Below are positions 1 to 8,697 of a stretch of 64,000 bases of DNA, piece by piece. The notes beneath the pieces are model-generated. The model did no database searches, was not told the origin of the DNA, and worked only from the letters and a program-made list of their open reading frames with translations. Origin of the DNA: Candidatus Formimonas warabiya. Its GTDB lineage: Bacteria > Bacillota > Dehalobacteriia > Dehalobacteriales > Dehalobacteriaceae. A program made the position numbers and the translations under genes. The stretch is from positions 4,476,903 through 4,540,902 of the forward strand of contig NZ_CP017634.1 of assembly GCF_002777255.1 (NCBI RefSeq), read 5' to 3'. The number at the start of each line of letters is the position of its first letter. Position 1 is the first letter of the stretch.

Positions 1-80
1 CTGTGAAAAGCAAACTTTCCAGAGGAAGGGAAGCTTTGGAGAATACCCTGCGAAAGGAGGTTTGGGAGGATGGAAGATAA
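1..80 (+). CDS. C-terminal end of an ECF-type RNA polymerase sigma factor (partial)
   Basis: An open frame enters from the left edge (codons from base 3) and stops with TAA at 78-80. The visible 25 residues start VKSKLSRGREAL, which fits the end of sigma-70 region 4, where the recognition helix runs into a VKSRLxRARxxL stretch. Only the tail is present, so the family call rests on this motif and on the next gene, a one-pass membrane protein that starts 11 bp before this gene stops. A sigma factor overlapping a membrane anti-sigma factor is the usual arrangement. Alternative: another HTH protein ending in a similar helix. Confidence 0.55.
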   Translation, partial: VKSKLSRGREALENTLRKEVWEDGR

Positions 81-420
81 AGATATTTTTAAAAGCCGGA
101 TTAAGCGCTGTTTGGAAGAAGAAACAAAAGACATCTATTTTTCTCCTGAAGCAAGGGAAAAAGTAAAACAGGAAATATTTAAAGAGGGTTGGTGGAACAG
201 ATCGGTATCTTTTTCCCTCGCGGCAGTGGCCTTTGGCGTGATTGCTTTGTTTTTTGCCGCAGCCTTATATGCCAAAGCCTTCTTTTATATTTCCCCAAAG
301 GAGATCACTGAGCTTGAGCTGAGGGCGAAGATCATTCTTCCTGATCATGGTGTTCCTTTTGGGGCGGTACAGCATCTTAGAGTAGCTTTGAAAGAGGGGA
401 AAGGGGATGCTCGTCCATGA
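70..420 (+). CDS. small single-pass membrane protein, possible anti-sigma factor
   Basis: 116 residues. Residues 1-40 are charged and soluble, residues about 45-72 form one hydrophobic membrane segment, and the remainder (about 45 residues) would lie outside the cell. There is no zinc-binding HxxxCxxC of the ZAS type. The start overlaps the sigma factor tail by 11 bp and has GGAGG-like bases (56-60) upstream. The gene ends in an ATGA overlap with the next gene, so sigma factor, this protein and the TPR protein form one operon. A role as membrane-bound partner of the sigma factor is inferred from position only; no family was recognised. Confidence 0.6.
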   Translation: MEDKDIFKSRIKRCLEEETKDIYFSPEAREKVKQEIFKEGWWNRSVSFSLAAVAFGVIALFFAAALYAKAFFYISPKEITELELRAKIILPDHGVPFGAVQHLRVALKEGKGDARP

Positions 421-2711
421 GAAGGATTTCAGTCACAAATAAAACACTGGTTATCCTGGGGATCATCCTGGGATTAATTTTGGGAACCGGATATTTTTTT
501 ACCCCCAAGCTGATGGCTTTAGTAATAAGAGAATACGAAGAGGCAGGTAATCAGGATGTAGACATTATTTTAAAGGAACGGCTAATCCGTTTCTTCCCGG
601 GGTCGGAAGAAGCCCGCTGGGAAGCTTATGCTTTGGCGGAAAGGTTTTTAGAGAGGGAAGAACGGGTGATGATTGGGCCGGATTTTGTCGGGGGCGGGGC
701 CGGAAAAGATATCTCCCTTCCTCCTGAAAAAGTGGTCTATTGCCTTCAAAAGGTAGCACAGGCCCAAAAAGAGGAAATGTGGAAATACAATAGTTATGAA
801 AAATTAGGGGAATTTTACCGCTCCCAGGGTAATTACCAGGAGGCGGAAAAGTATTACCTGATCGCGGCACAAGGTTTTAAAGAAGCGGACAGTGATTTCA
901 GAATTGGGGACATCAACAGGAACCTGGTTGATATGTATTTGGAAACAGGGAAATTGGAGAAGGCGCTTTCTTTGATTGAGCAAAGTTTACAAAAGTACCC
1001 GGATCAGTATCGGGGAGAATTCCTTTCCCGCAAAGGCGATGTTTTTTTCCGACTCGAGGATTATATTCAGGCTGAAGCGTGTTTTCGTGATGCTTTGGCG
1101 CAAGCGGAGGAAGACTGGGATCAGATTCTGGCTGAGCATAAAGATCAGGAAGAGAACATGAATGCCACCCTTGACCAACAGCCCGTATACCGGCACAGTA
1201 AGTCCAAACTGGAGATGATTCACTCCATGAAGAAAGGCGAAAAGATGCCGAAAGGTAAAGTAAAAGGGGAAATCTTAAGGGGCAATAGTCCTATGCCCAA
1301 TGTTTTGGTTTATCTGATCAATGAAAAAGAATATGACGGCCGCATGAGCAACTTCGAGGGTATTGAATCCGGATCCCCTTACAAGACGGATAACCAAGGG
1401 AAATTTGAATTTGACGGAATTGTTCCCGGCAAATACTTTATGGTATTGGGACTGGTGCCTCAAGACTTGGAAGGACTGGGAAGATTCAAAGAGCTGAAAG
1501 CGTTTACAGTTGAAGGGGGAAAAACCAAGGAGCTTAAGTATGTATTTCAACCGAAGGTGAATATCCTGGAACCTGCCGGGCAGCAAACCTTTAGGACGGG
1601 AGAAAAGCTGAAAATCCGGTGGGAAGAAGTTCCCCGGGCTGAAGCATATAATCTCCAAATCACACTCAAATTAGAGAACGGATATGTATCCCGTGTTTTC
1701 CGTTCGGGCCTGAGAGGGAATTCCTATGTGTTTAATCCTCAAGGCCTGGCACTGCGGGAGATGAATTTTGTGGCCTGGGGCGACGGGTATGTTCTCGCTC
1801 CTTCGGCAATTCTGGGCAGCTTCTATCCGGGGGCGGAAATTTTCTTTGCCATAGAAGCTGTGGATCAGGAAGGAAGGTCCATTTCCGACAGTGAGGGATA
1901 TGTACTGCAGCTTAACGGAAACTATCCTTCAATTCAAGTACAGGGGACCAGCCCGCAGTCTCTGGGGGATAAACTGGTCATAGAAAAGAAATATCCTGAG
2001 GCGGTTCATGCTTATCTCCAGGAGCTAAAGGAAAAACCCAAGGATCCCTATGCCTTGCTCTCGCTGGCCCGGTTTTACAATTATGGCTGGACGGAGGAAG
2101 CTTCCGATTTGAAAAAAGCGGCAGAATATTATGAACGATTGCTGCGGGTTAACCGGGATGTGTTTTTAGTGGAGGAAGCCGCAGGTGCCAATGTTCAGGC
2201 AGGCAATCATAGGAGGGCTATCGAGCTGTATAAAGAAATTGAAGATGAGATGAGCAAGAGCAGTTTCTGGTTCCAGACGATGGGGGAACTATATTTTAAA
2301 ACGGGTGAGACGGAAAAGGCGCTAGACTATTACCTGACATATTTAAATAAAGAGAAAGAATTCAGGGATCTCGGCCCTGTGATAGCATATCTTTATCATG
2401 ATGATGTGCTTGGAGCCGTCAAACTGCTGAAAGAAAACAGTTATTCCCAGAGAGCACGGTACAACAGTGACGGAGAGAGTGAAAAACCGGCAGATATTAA
2501 TTTGCTCATCAGCAGTTTGGAAAGCTATTATAGCGGTACGAAAAGTGTCCTAAACAGAGACAATTTTCGCAAGTACTTGCTGGAGATCATGAATATTGAT
2601 GGAAGCAACCGTTTTGAACAGGTGCGTGCTTTCCAAACTAAAATTCAATCTTTAGGGGATAAGGATGTGCTTGTCATAGTATTAAGAGAGCTGGCTCAGG
2701 ACAGAAGGTAA
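417..2711 (+). CDS. membrane-anchored TPR protein with carboxypeptidase-regulatory-like and Ig-like domains
   Basis: 764 residues, starting in the ATGA overlap with the previous gene. Residues about 8-30 are a signal-anchor segment, so most of the protein is outside the membrane. TPR-like helical repeats occupy roughly 115-245 (for example the repeat around NYQEAEKYYLIAAQGFKEAD). Residues about 280-375 resemble a CnaB/carboxypeptidase-regulatory beta domain (GxVKGEILRGNSPMPNVLVY, later GKFEFDGIVPGKYFM), 380-500 look like an Ig/fibronectin-type fold, and a second TPR block fills about 520-680. The mix suggests a cell-surface scaffold whose expression is tied to the sigma factor before it. Exact function unknown. 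Confidence 0.7.
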   Translation: MRRISVTNKTLVILGIILGLILGTGYFFTPKLMALVIREYEEAGNQDVDIILKERLIRFFPGSEEARWEAYALAERFLEREERVMIGPDFVGGGAGKDISLPPEKVVYCLQKVAQAQKEEMWKYNSYEKLGEFYRSQGNYQEAEKYYLIAAQGFKEADSDFRIGDINRNLVDMYLETGKLEKALSLIEQSLQKYPDQYRGEFLSRKGDVFFRLEDYIQAEACFRDALAQAEEDWDQILAEHKDQEENMNATLDQQPVYRHSKSKLEMIHSMKKGEKMPKGKVKGEILRGNSPMPNVLVYLINEKEYDGRMSNFEGIESGSPYKTDNQGKFEFDGIVPGKYFMVLGLVPQDLEGLGRFKELKAFTVEGGKTKELKYVFQPKVNILEPAGQQTFRTGEKLKIRWEEVPRAEAYNLQITLKLENGYVSRVFRSGLRGNSYVFNPQGLALREMNFVAWGDGYVLAPSAILGSFYPGAEIFFAIEAVDQEGRSISDSEGYVLQLNGNYPSIQVQGTSPQSLGDKLVIEKKYPEAVHAYLQELKEKPKDPYALLSLARFYNYGWTEEASDLKKAAEYYERLLRVNRDVFLVEEAAGANVQAGNHRRAIELYKEIEDEMSKSSFWFQTMGELYFKTGETEKALDYYLTYLNKEKEFRDLGPVIAYLYHDDVLGAVKLLKENSYSQRARYNSDGESEKPADINLLISSLESYYSGTKSVLNRDNFRKYLLEIMNIDGSNRFEQVRAFQTKIQSLGDKDVLVIVLRELAQDRR

Positions 2712-2888
2712 AGAAATCTTAATCATTCAGCATGTGAACCACAAAAAATTACAAAAGAAAGCTCATCCTGACGGGGGGGGACCGGGATCTGAAATATTTT
2801 TATAGGATAAGTGAAATAATAAGCCGGGCAATGATAATACAAGAAACTGAAGGTTATCAATCGTATGACTTTATGGAAGGGGATTTAT

Positions 2889-3779
2889 ATGGAGAAAATT
2901 ATTCCTCACTTATGGTATGACAAAGAAGCAAAGGAAGCTGCTTTGTTTTACAGCGGCTTATTTGACCAATCCGGACTTAAAAATGCCACAGTAATTGAAG
3001 GCACTCCGTCAGGAGAGGCGGAAATGGTGAGTTTTGAATTGGCCGGTCAGCCATTCTCTGCAATTAGTGCCGGCCCTTATTTCAAATTTAATCCGTCGAT
3101 TTCTTTGATGGTTGCTTGTGATTCGGTCAATGAAGTAAATGATAAATGGGAAGCACTATCAGAGGGGGGGAGTGAATTAATGCCTCTTGATGCATACCCC
3201 TTCAGCAAGCGGTATGGATGGATTCAAGACCGTTACGGGCTGTCCTGGCAGTTGATGTTTGCCGACCAAAGACAGAGTGGTCAAAAGATAACACCAAACA
3301 TGCTTTTTTCAAATGCTGCTTGCGGGAAAGCAGAAGAAGCAGTGAAGTACTATGCGGAGATTTTCCAAGACTCAGGAATAGGATTTATCAGCAAATATGG
3401 AGAAGGGGAAGCCCAGTCATCGAAGGCAAAGGTGAATTATGCTGCCTTTAAACTCTACGGGATGGATTTTTCTGCCATGGATAATGCTTATGATGTAGAG
3501 TTTAGTTTCAATGAAGCATTTTCCCTGATGATAAATTGCCAAGACCAAAAGGAAATAGATTACTATTGGGATAAGCTGTCGGCTGTTCCTGAGGCGGAGC
3601 AATGCGGGTGGGTCAAGGATAAATTCGGTGTTTCATGGCAGATTGTTCCGGAAAATCTTCAGGATATCATGTTCAGAGGATCAAAAGAAGAAGTTCAAAG
3701 AGTAACGAATGCCTTTTTGAAAATGAAAAAGTTTGATTTGGCAACTTTGGAGAGAGCCCGCTCCCCTTGGCCCCGTTAG
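2889..3779 (+). CDS. two-domain VOC (glyoxalase/PhnB-like) protein
   Basis: 296 residues made of two similar halves, each of about 140 residues. Each half starts with a PxLWYDKEAKEAALFY-type or TPNMLFSN...AEEAVKYY-type beta-alpha unit and ends with DRYGLSWQ or DKFGVSWQIVP. This is the signature of the 3-demethylubiquinone methyltransferase-like / PhnB branch of the vicinal oxygen chelate superfamily. The chosen ATG has AAGGGG six bases upstream; an ATG 24 bases earlier lacks a good site. Substrate unknown; members are often annotated as bleomycin-resistance-like, without proof. The gene stands alone between the TPR protein and minus-strand genes. Confidence 0.8.
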   Translation: MEKIIPHLWYDKEAKEAALFYSGLFDQSGLKNATVIEGTPSGEAEMVSFELAGQPFSAISAGPYFKFNPSISLMVACDSVNEVNDKWEALSEGGSELMPLDAYPFSKRYGWIQDRYGLSWQLMFADQRQSGQKITPNMLFSNAACGKAEEAVKYYAEIFQDSGIGFISKYGEGEAQSSKAKVNYAAFKLYGMDFSAMDNAYDVEFSFNEAFSLMINCQDQKEIDYYWDKLSAVPEAEQCGWVKDKFGVSWQIVPENLQDIMFRGSKEEVQRVTNAFLKMKKFDLATLERARSPWPR

Positions 3780-3802
3780 GAGGTCCGACCTACTGATTTT
3801 GC

Positions 3803-4552
3803 TTAAACCTCGAATATTTCATCTACAATGATCGCTAAACCTTCAAAAAAGTAAGAAATTAAAGTATCTCCAAGCTTATAGGCAGTATATTCATCAATTT
3901 CAAAATCTTTAAATCCATATACGAGAACTGAATGCTTATTTGGATCGACAATCCAGAATTCCCTTACACCAGACAGCATATACGTATTGAGCTTATCTAC
4001 CATATCCTTTGATCGGGTGCTTTTTGATAAAATTTCGATGCAAAGGGTAGGTGTACCCATATATCTCCCTTTTTCATTAACCGCACCCTCTAAATCACAT
4101 GCAATGAGTAAATCAGGTTGCATTACATCAGGTGTTTTTAGTTCATTTTTATAGAAATGAACATCAAAAGGCGCATAAAAAACCTTGCATTTCTTGTCTT
4201 TTAGGTATGCGCGCAGATGGATATGCAGATTCCCGGAAATATCCTGGTGATAGGTGTCGGGGGAAGCTAAAAGAACTATTTCACCATTGATATACTCCAT
4301 TCTTAAGTCACTTTTCTCATAAATCTCCATAAATTCTTCATATGATACCTTCTTACCGCCATACTGATAATCCAACGCATTTTCTTTAACGGTATAATAT
4401 CGTTCGATTTCTGTGATATAAGGTGTGAGTCTTAAGGCCTTTTTACCGTTTTTCGTAACAACAACCTCATGATCTTCAATTACATAATCAATGTATTTAC
4501 CTAAGTTTGCTTTAAACTCTGTAGCTGTAATAACTTTTGTAGTATCGCTCAT
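3803..4552 (-). CDS. PhdYefM antitoxin-like domain fused to Uma2-family putative nuclease
   Basis: 249 residues. The first 50 residues (VITATEFKANLGKYIDYV, then VVVTKNGKKALRLTPY) match the Phd/YefM antitoxin DNA-binding fold. From about residue 65 the protein is a Uma2 (DUF820) domain of the PD-(D/E)XK type: RMEYINGEIVLLASP, FYAPFDVHF, PDVMQPDLLI and TLCIEILSKSTRSKD are the typical core strands carrying D, E and K. RBS GAGGTGG precedes the ATG. The next minus-strand gene upstream is a paralogue with the same fusion. Inferred: a self-regulated nuclease or regulator; Uma2 proteins have no agreed function. Confidence 0.8.
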   Translation of the reverse strand: MSDTTKVITATEFKANLGKYIDYVIEDHEVVVTKNGKKALRLTPYITEIERYYTVKENALDYQYGGKKVSYEEFMEIYEKSDLRMEYINGEIVLLASPDTYHQDISGNLHIHLRAYLKDKKCKVFYAPFDVHFYKNELKTPDVMQPDLLIACDLEGAVNEKGRYMGTPTLCIEILSKSTRSKDMVDKLNTYMLSGVREFWIVDPNKHSVLVYGFKDFEIDEYTAYKLGDTLISYFFEGLAIIVDEIFEV

Positions 4553-4563
4553 ATTTTACCACC

Positions 4564-4621
4564 TCGTACGATGATTATATCAAATGGGACGAAATAATGC
4601 AACAATCATAATATCGCACGA
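4564..4621. promoter_or_regulatory. possible operator region in front of the PhdYefM-Uma2 gene
   Basis: TCGTACGA (4564-4571, a perfect palindrome) sits just upstream of the RBS, and TCGCACGA (4614-4621) lies 50 bases away. Variants of the same word occur in front of the paralogue. PhdYefM proteins usually bind palindromes in their own promoter, so autoregulation is a reasonable inference, not shown. Confidence 0.3.
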
Positions 4622-4656
4622 AAAACGGCTACATCAGGTACAAGTAAAGTGTCTAA

Positions 4657-5439
4657 TTAAATGCCTGGCACCGGTACCAGCTCTTTAAACAAACTTTCAA
4701 TATCTGCTGATAATCCCGTAAATACAAATGATTTGGCCACATCTCCTTTTTCAAAAGTTTTATATCTATCAATTTCATAATCAAAAAAACCATAGATCAT
4801 AATATTTTCTTGTCTTTGATCAATGATCCAGTATTCCTGCACCCCTGACAATCTGTAGGTATTTAATTTGTCAACCATATCCTTCGTGCGCGTGCTGTCC
4901 GACAGAATCTCAATCACCAAAGTCGGAGTGCCCATATACTTCCCTTTTTCCGTAACATTATTCTCCAAATCGCATGCTACCAAAAGATCCGGCTGCATAA
5001 CATCCGGTTCTTTAATCTCCTGCTTTTTAAAATGCACATCAAAAGGAGCTAAAAACACCCGGCATTTTTTATCTTTGAAATATTCGTTAAATATCAGGTA
5101 CAGCCTTCCAAGTATTTCCTGGTGCCCCATGCTTGGAGAAGATAGTAAATAGATTTCACCATTAATCAGTTCCATTCTCAGCGTACTTTTCTCATAAATC
5201 TCCATAAACTCTTCATAGGATACTTTTTTTCCGCCATATTGGTAGTCCAATGCATTTTCTCTCACGGTAAAATATTGTTCGATATCTGTTACATATGGAG
5301 TTAACCGGGCAATTTTATTGCCATTTTTTGTTATTACCACATCGTTCTGCTGTTCAACGTAATCCATATATTTCCCTAAATTTTGTTTAAGCTCGGTGGC
5401 AGTTATCACAACACCTTCCCGATCATTAAAGGATTTCAT
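4657..5439 (-). CDS. PhdYefM antitoxin-like domain fused to Uma2-family putative nuclease (paralogue)
   Basis: 260 residues, same architecture as the neighbouring gene and plainly similar throughout: GVVITATELKQNLGKYMDYV in the PhdYefM part, then RMELINGEIYLLSSP, FLAPFDVHF, PDVMQPDLLV and TLVIEILSDSTRTKD in the Uma2 part. The ATG chosen here has AGAGGTGA eight bases upstream; an ATG 48 bases earlier has none. About 100 bp separate it from its paralogue, and each has its own upstream palindromic words, so the pair is probably a tandem duplication transcribed separately or together. The putative catalytic D/E/K positions are kept in both copies. Confidence 0.8.
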   Translation of the reverse strand: MKSFNDREGVVITATELKQNLGKYMDYVEQQNDVVITKNGNKIARLTPYVTDIEQYFTVRENALDYQYGGKKVSYEEFMEIYEKSTLRMELINGEIYLLSSPSMGHQEILGRLYLIFNEYFKDKKCRVFLAPFDVHFKKQEIKEPDVMQPDLLVACDLENNVTEKGKYMGTPTLVIEILSDSTRTKDMVDKLNTYRLSGVQEYWIIDQRQENIMIYGFFDYEIDRYKTFEKGDVAKSFVFTGLSADIESLFKELVPVPGI

Positions 5440-5492
5440 AATTATCACCTCTAGTAATATCATACCACTATAGACGACTAAAGGCAATTATA

Positions 5493-5522
5493 TTGTACGA
5501 TATATATAGATATCTTGTACGA
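5493..5522. promoter_or_regulatory. direct repeat TTGTACGA, possible operator of the paralogue
   Basis: TTGTACGA occurs at 5493-5500 and again at 5515-5522, two helical turns apart (22 bp), about 55 bases upstream of the start codon of the second PhdYefM-Uma2 gene. The word resembles the TCGTACGA palindrome before the other copy. Confidence 0.3.
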
Positions 5523-5556
5523 AAATATTAAATCTTTGCACATAAATAGAGAGGAA

Positions 5557-5579
5557 AAGGGACAAGTGCCGCGTCCCTT
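5557..5579. repeat. short GGGAC hairpin
   Basis: AAGGGAC (5557-5563) and GTCCCTT (5573-5579) form a 7-bp stem with a 9-base loop. It shares the GGGAC core of the palindromic repeats spread through the window but is too short to assign to one of them. The rest of the gap 5440-5768 shows no other gene or clear signal apart from the operator words. Confidence 0.4.
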
Positions 5580-5768
5580 CTAAAGGAAGAAACAGATAGG
5601 GGGTTGAATGTGAGCCGGCCGTGGAAAAGTTCCTGAAGGAATATTGTTTAGGATAGCTTAAAAAATTGAAGGGAATATTGAAGGGAATAAGGAAATAAAT
5701 GTAGAAAATTGTCTTGATAGTTTTGAAAGATTCAAAGGAAGAGTATTGGTCTCAGAAAGGATACGAAA

Positions 5769-8387
5769 ATGAAAAGAAAAGCTTTGAGCCTCGTGCTTTG
5801 CCTGACGATCCTGCTGACAATGATGCAGGGAATTACAATAACCGCTTGGGCTGATACGGAAGAGGGAACGTCAATTGGCGTACCGGCTGTTACAGACATG
5901 GAGTCAGACATATCCGGCTCTGATGGACACGGCGACCGCATCTCTGATGAAAGCAGTGACGCAAAGACGGTGCAAACTGAAAAGAACACTGAAAAATCCG
6001 GGGAGCCGGTTCTGGCCTATGTACCGCTGGATAACCGTCCGGTCAATGTAGACAGAGTGATCTATGAAGCGGAATCCGCAGGCTTTACGGTGATGATGCC
6101 TGAGGCAGATTTGTATGCTACCCGCCTTGACGGACAGCCATTAAATTCTAATGGGACACAGTTCGGCGATGGTCAAAAACTGCTGGACTGGATACTTGAG
6201 ATGGATAAGGTTACCGACTATTTTGTAATTTCTCTCGACCAGCTCCTTTCGGGAGGCCTGGTTAATTCCCGGACACTCTGCAATACCGAATTTTCTGAAG
6301 AATATGCGATGATAGATGCAATTATTGATCTCTCAAAGAATAATCATGTGTACATCATCGATACGGTTGCCCGCCTTGCCGCTTGCACGGTGGGTTATCA
6401 AGGGGCAACACTGGAAACATATAATTATCTCCGTGAGTATAATCTTCAAGCCAGAGCTTCACTGACAGGCGAAAGCCTTACGGTAGAAAATATTGCTCAA
6501 GGCTATAGTAAAGATGAAGAAAACAGGGAAATCTCCCTTGATTCAAGATATGCCGAAAAGGTTAAAAACTCTCTGCAAACGCGTGCCAGAAAGCTGTCTC
6601 TCATAGATTACATACTGTCTATGGATGATTCAGGCAGGATAAAATATTTCATAGGCATAGACGATTCTAATTCGAAAACAACCATACAGACAAACGAGAT
6701 TAACTTTATCACAGAGAAGATGGGCAGCAGGGGCCTAATTTATTCGGGTACGGACGAACTGGGGATGATGGCGGTACTGAGCCTAATGATTGATTATTAT
6801 GGTTACCATGTAAATACAGCGGTTGTGTACTTCGGCAATACGGAAAAATCTTCTTCGGGATCAATATATGATATGGAAACAGTGCGGGAAAATCTTGAAA
6901 AACATTTGGAAAGCATTGGCGTGCATTTGGTGGGTACAGAAGAGGCAGATTTGGAAATGGTAGTGCTAACCCTGCCTGCTCAATCCATCATGAACGCAAA
7001 GTATATCAACAGAATGATTGATTATATCAATAAAAATATTTCTGAGGGGATTCCCACCATCGTTATTAATTCGGCGCCAAGTGCCTATAGCGGTAACTTT
7101 GAATATAGGATGATCAGGGAATGTGAGATGAGCATGCTGCTTTCTTACAGCAGCTGGGGGACGGTGGGTAATGCTATTGGACTGGCATTAGGCAATGGCA
7201 TTTCACGGTACCTGTATCTGCAAAGCAGAGATAACAGCAGTGATAGGGCCGATATCGCTTTCCTGAAAGGATTGATTTTCTCATATGAAAAGGATATCAG
7301 CTACCTGCGTGGCGGAGGAAAAGAATTATTTAATAACTATCTGGGATTAAAAAAATGGTCCACCAGCAATTTTTATGAGAATGATGAGCAGGTTAAAACA
7401 GTAAACGCTGACATTGAAAGTATATTTAAAATCTCTGAATATAATGTTACCGTCAATGATATTATTGACAACCTGACAGACTGCAGGTATTTTAAAGGAC
7501 TTGGCGGAGAGTGCGGCATTATTGGCAGCATTGGACTGTCCAACTATTCAGCCCCCTTTATGAGAATCAATGAAATCAGGTTTGATATTGATGTGGACCT
7601 AAGTGAGGTAACAATAAACGGTTTCAAGGATACTGTGATGATAAGTATGCCATATACTCCCCAAAAAGGCCAGCTGACATATTCCGTCACTCTTTACTAT
7701 CGGGACGAGACAGGTAAGCTTCATAAAGTGCCCTGTACGTATGATAAAGCTACAGGAACTATAAAGTTTGCCACCGGCAGTCTGTCCTCCTTCTTTTTAA
7801 ATACCTTGAGCATGGATGCGGAGAAGGCATATGGACTGTTTACCGATGTATCTGAGTCTTCGTGGTATTTTGATGATGTGTTATATGTCTATGAGAAGGG
7901 ACTTATATGTGGTACAACCGGTAATACCTTTGCGCCTGGGGCTCCGATGACCCGGGCAATGCTGATGTGTGCGCTTTACAGAATGGCCGGATCGCCGGAA
8001 TCAGATTATCGGTATGAGATGCCTCGCGACGTAGGCGACAGCTGGTACAAGCCTGCGGTAAAATGGGCTTTGGCCAATAAAATTGTTTCAGGTTATGGAA
8101 ATGGAAATTTTGGGCCTGATGATCCTGTAACCCGTGAGCAGCTGGCCAACATTTTATGGCGATATGCAAAGTATAAAAGTTTAGATGTCAGCAAAGGCAG
8201 GTATCCGGGTGCAAATGCCTATGCAGATGTTTTTGACCTTTCAGAAGGCTTCCGCGACGGAGTTGATTGGGCTTGCAGTACAGGTATCTTAACAGGCGCA
8301 GGCAATGATACGAAACAACTTTTGCCGAAGGCTTCGGCAACACGTGCAGAAGTTGCGGCAGTACTTAAGCGCTTTTTAGAAAAATAA
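5769..8387 (+). CDS. secreted DUF4127 protein with three SLH domains
   Basis: 872 residues. The first 29 residues are a signal peptide (MKRKALSLVLCLTILLTMMQ...AWAD). From about 75 to 600 the protein matches DUF4127: the opening YVPLDNRPVNVDRV and the FVISLDQLLSGGLVNSR stretch are characteristic. The C-terminal 180 residues hold three S-layer homology domains (WYFDDVLYVYEKGLICGTT, WYKPAVKWALANKIVSGYG and FRDGVDWACSTGILTGAGN), which attach proteins to secondary cell-wall polymer. So it is a cell-surface protein, with an enzymatic role on carbohydrate or peptide suspected for DUF4127 but unproven. RBS AAAGGA lies seven bases before the ATG. It appears monocistronic. Confidence 0.85.
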   Translation: MKRKALSLVLCLTILLTMMQGITITAWADTEEGTSIGVPAVTDMESDISGSDGHGDRISDESSDAKTVQTEKNTEKSGEPVLAYVPLDNRPVNVDRVIYEAESAGFTVMMPEADLYATRLDGQPLNSNGTQFGDGQKLLDWILEMDKVTDYFVISLDQLLSGGLVNSRTLCNTEFSEEYAMIDAIIDLSKNNHVYIIDTVARLAACTVGYQGATLETYNYLREYNLQARASLTGESLTVENIAQGYSKDEENREISLDSRYAEKVKNSLQTRARKLSLIDYILSMDDSGRIKYFIGIDDSNSKTTIQTNEINFITEKMGSRGLIYSGTDELGMMAVLSLMIDYYGYHVNTAVVYFGNTEKSSSGSIYDMETVRENLEKHLESIGVHLVGTEEADLEMVVLTLPAQSIMNAKYINRMIDYINKNISEGIPTIVINSAPSAYSGNFEYRMIRECEMSMLLSYSSWGTVGNAIGLALGNGISRYLYLQSRDNSSDRADIAFLKGLIFSYEKDISYLRGGGKELFNNYLGLKKWSTSNFYENDEQVKTVNADIESIFKISEYNVTVNDIIDNLTDCRYFKGLGGECGIIGSIGLSNYSAPFMRINEIRFDIDVDLSEVTINGFKDTVMISMPYTPQKGQLTYSVTLYYRDETGKLHKVPCTYDKATGTIKFATGSLSSFFLNTLSMDAEKAYGLFTDVSESSWYFDDVLYVYEKGLICGTTGNTFAPGAPMTRAMLMCALYRMAGSPESDYRYEMPRDVGDSWYKPAVKWALANKIVSGYGNGNFGPDDPVTREQLANILWRYAKYKSLDVSKGRYPGANAYADVFDLSEGFRDGVDWACSTGILTGAGNDTKQLLPKASATRAEVAAVLKRFLEK

Positions 8388-8470
8388 AAGAAAAAATCCC
8401 TTTATAAATGGTATTACTTATTTATCAAATAAAAGATTACGCAGTATTAATAGAGTATATTTTAGATTGC

Positions 8471-8517
8471 CGCCAGGGTTATAAGTGGTTACTGTAAGAT
8501 ACTGGCGTTGGCGTTTT
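8471..8517 (+). terminator. possible terminator after the SLH gene
   Basis: CGCCAG (8471-8476) pairs with CTGGCG (8502-8507); TTGGCGTTTTT follows. The stem is short and the loop of 25 bases is large, so this is a weak call. It lies 84 bases after the stop of the SLH gene, in a gap that otherwise holds a repeat (8523-8583). Confidence 0.3.
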
Positions 8518-8522
8518 TCCAG

Positions 8523-8583
8523 AATCATGGGGACGGTCCTAATGATGATGCTAATTGGGCTCAATAGGACTGTCCCCATGATT
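8523..8583. repeat. GGGGACGGTCC palindromic repeat, copy 1
   Basis: Arms at 8523-8544 (containing GGGGACGGTCCTAATG) and 8562-8583 (CAATAGGACTGTCCCCATG) are inverted copies with a few mismatches, separated by 17 bases. Same family as copies at 11142, 14686 and 16461. Confidence 0.75.
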
Positions 8584-8697
8584 TCTATTGACCGGGGCAT
8601 AAATATATATTAAAATATAGTTCGTTGTCGAATGGTTTTATACAAAATAGTTAGACACAAAACAAAGACTGGATTTTTGGAATTGGAGTCATAGAAA

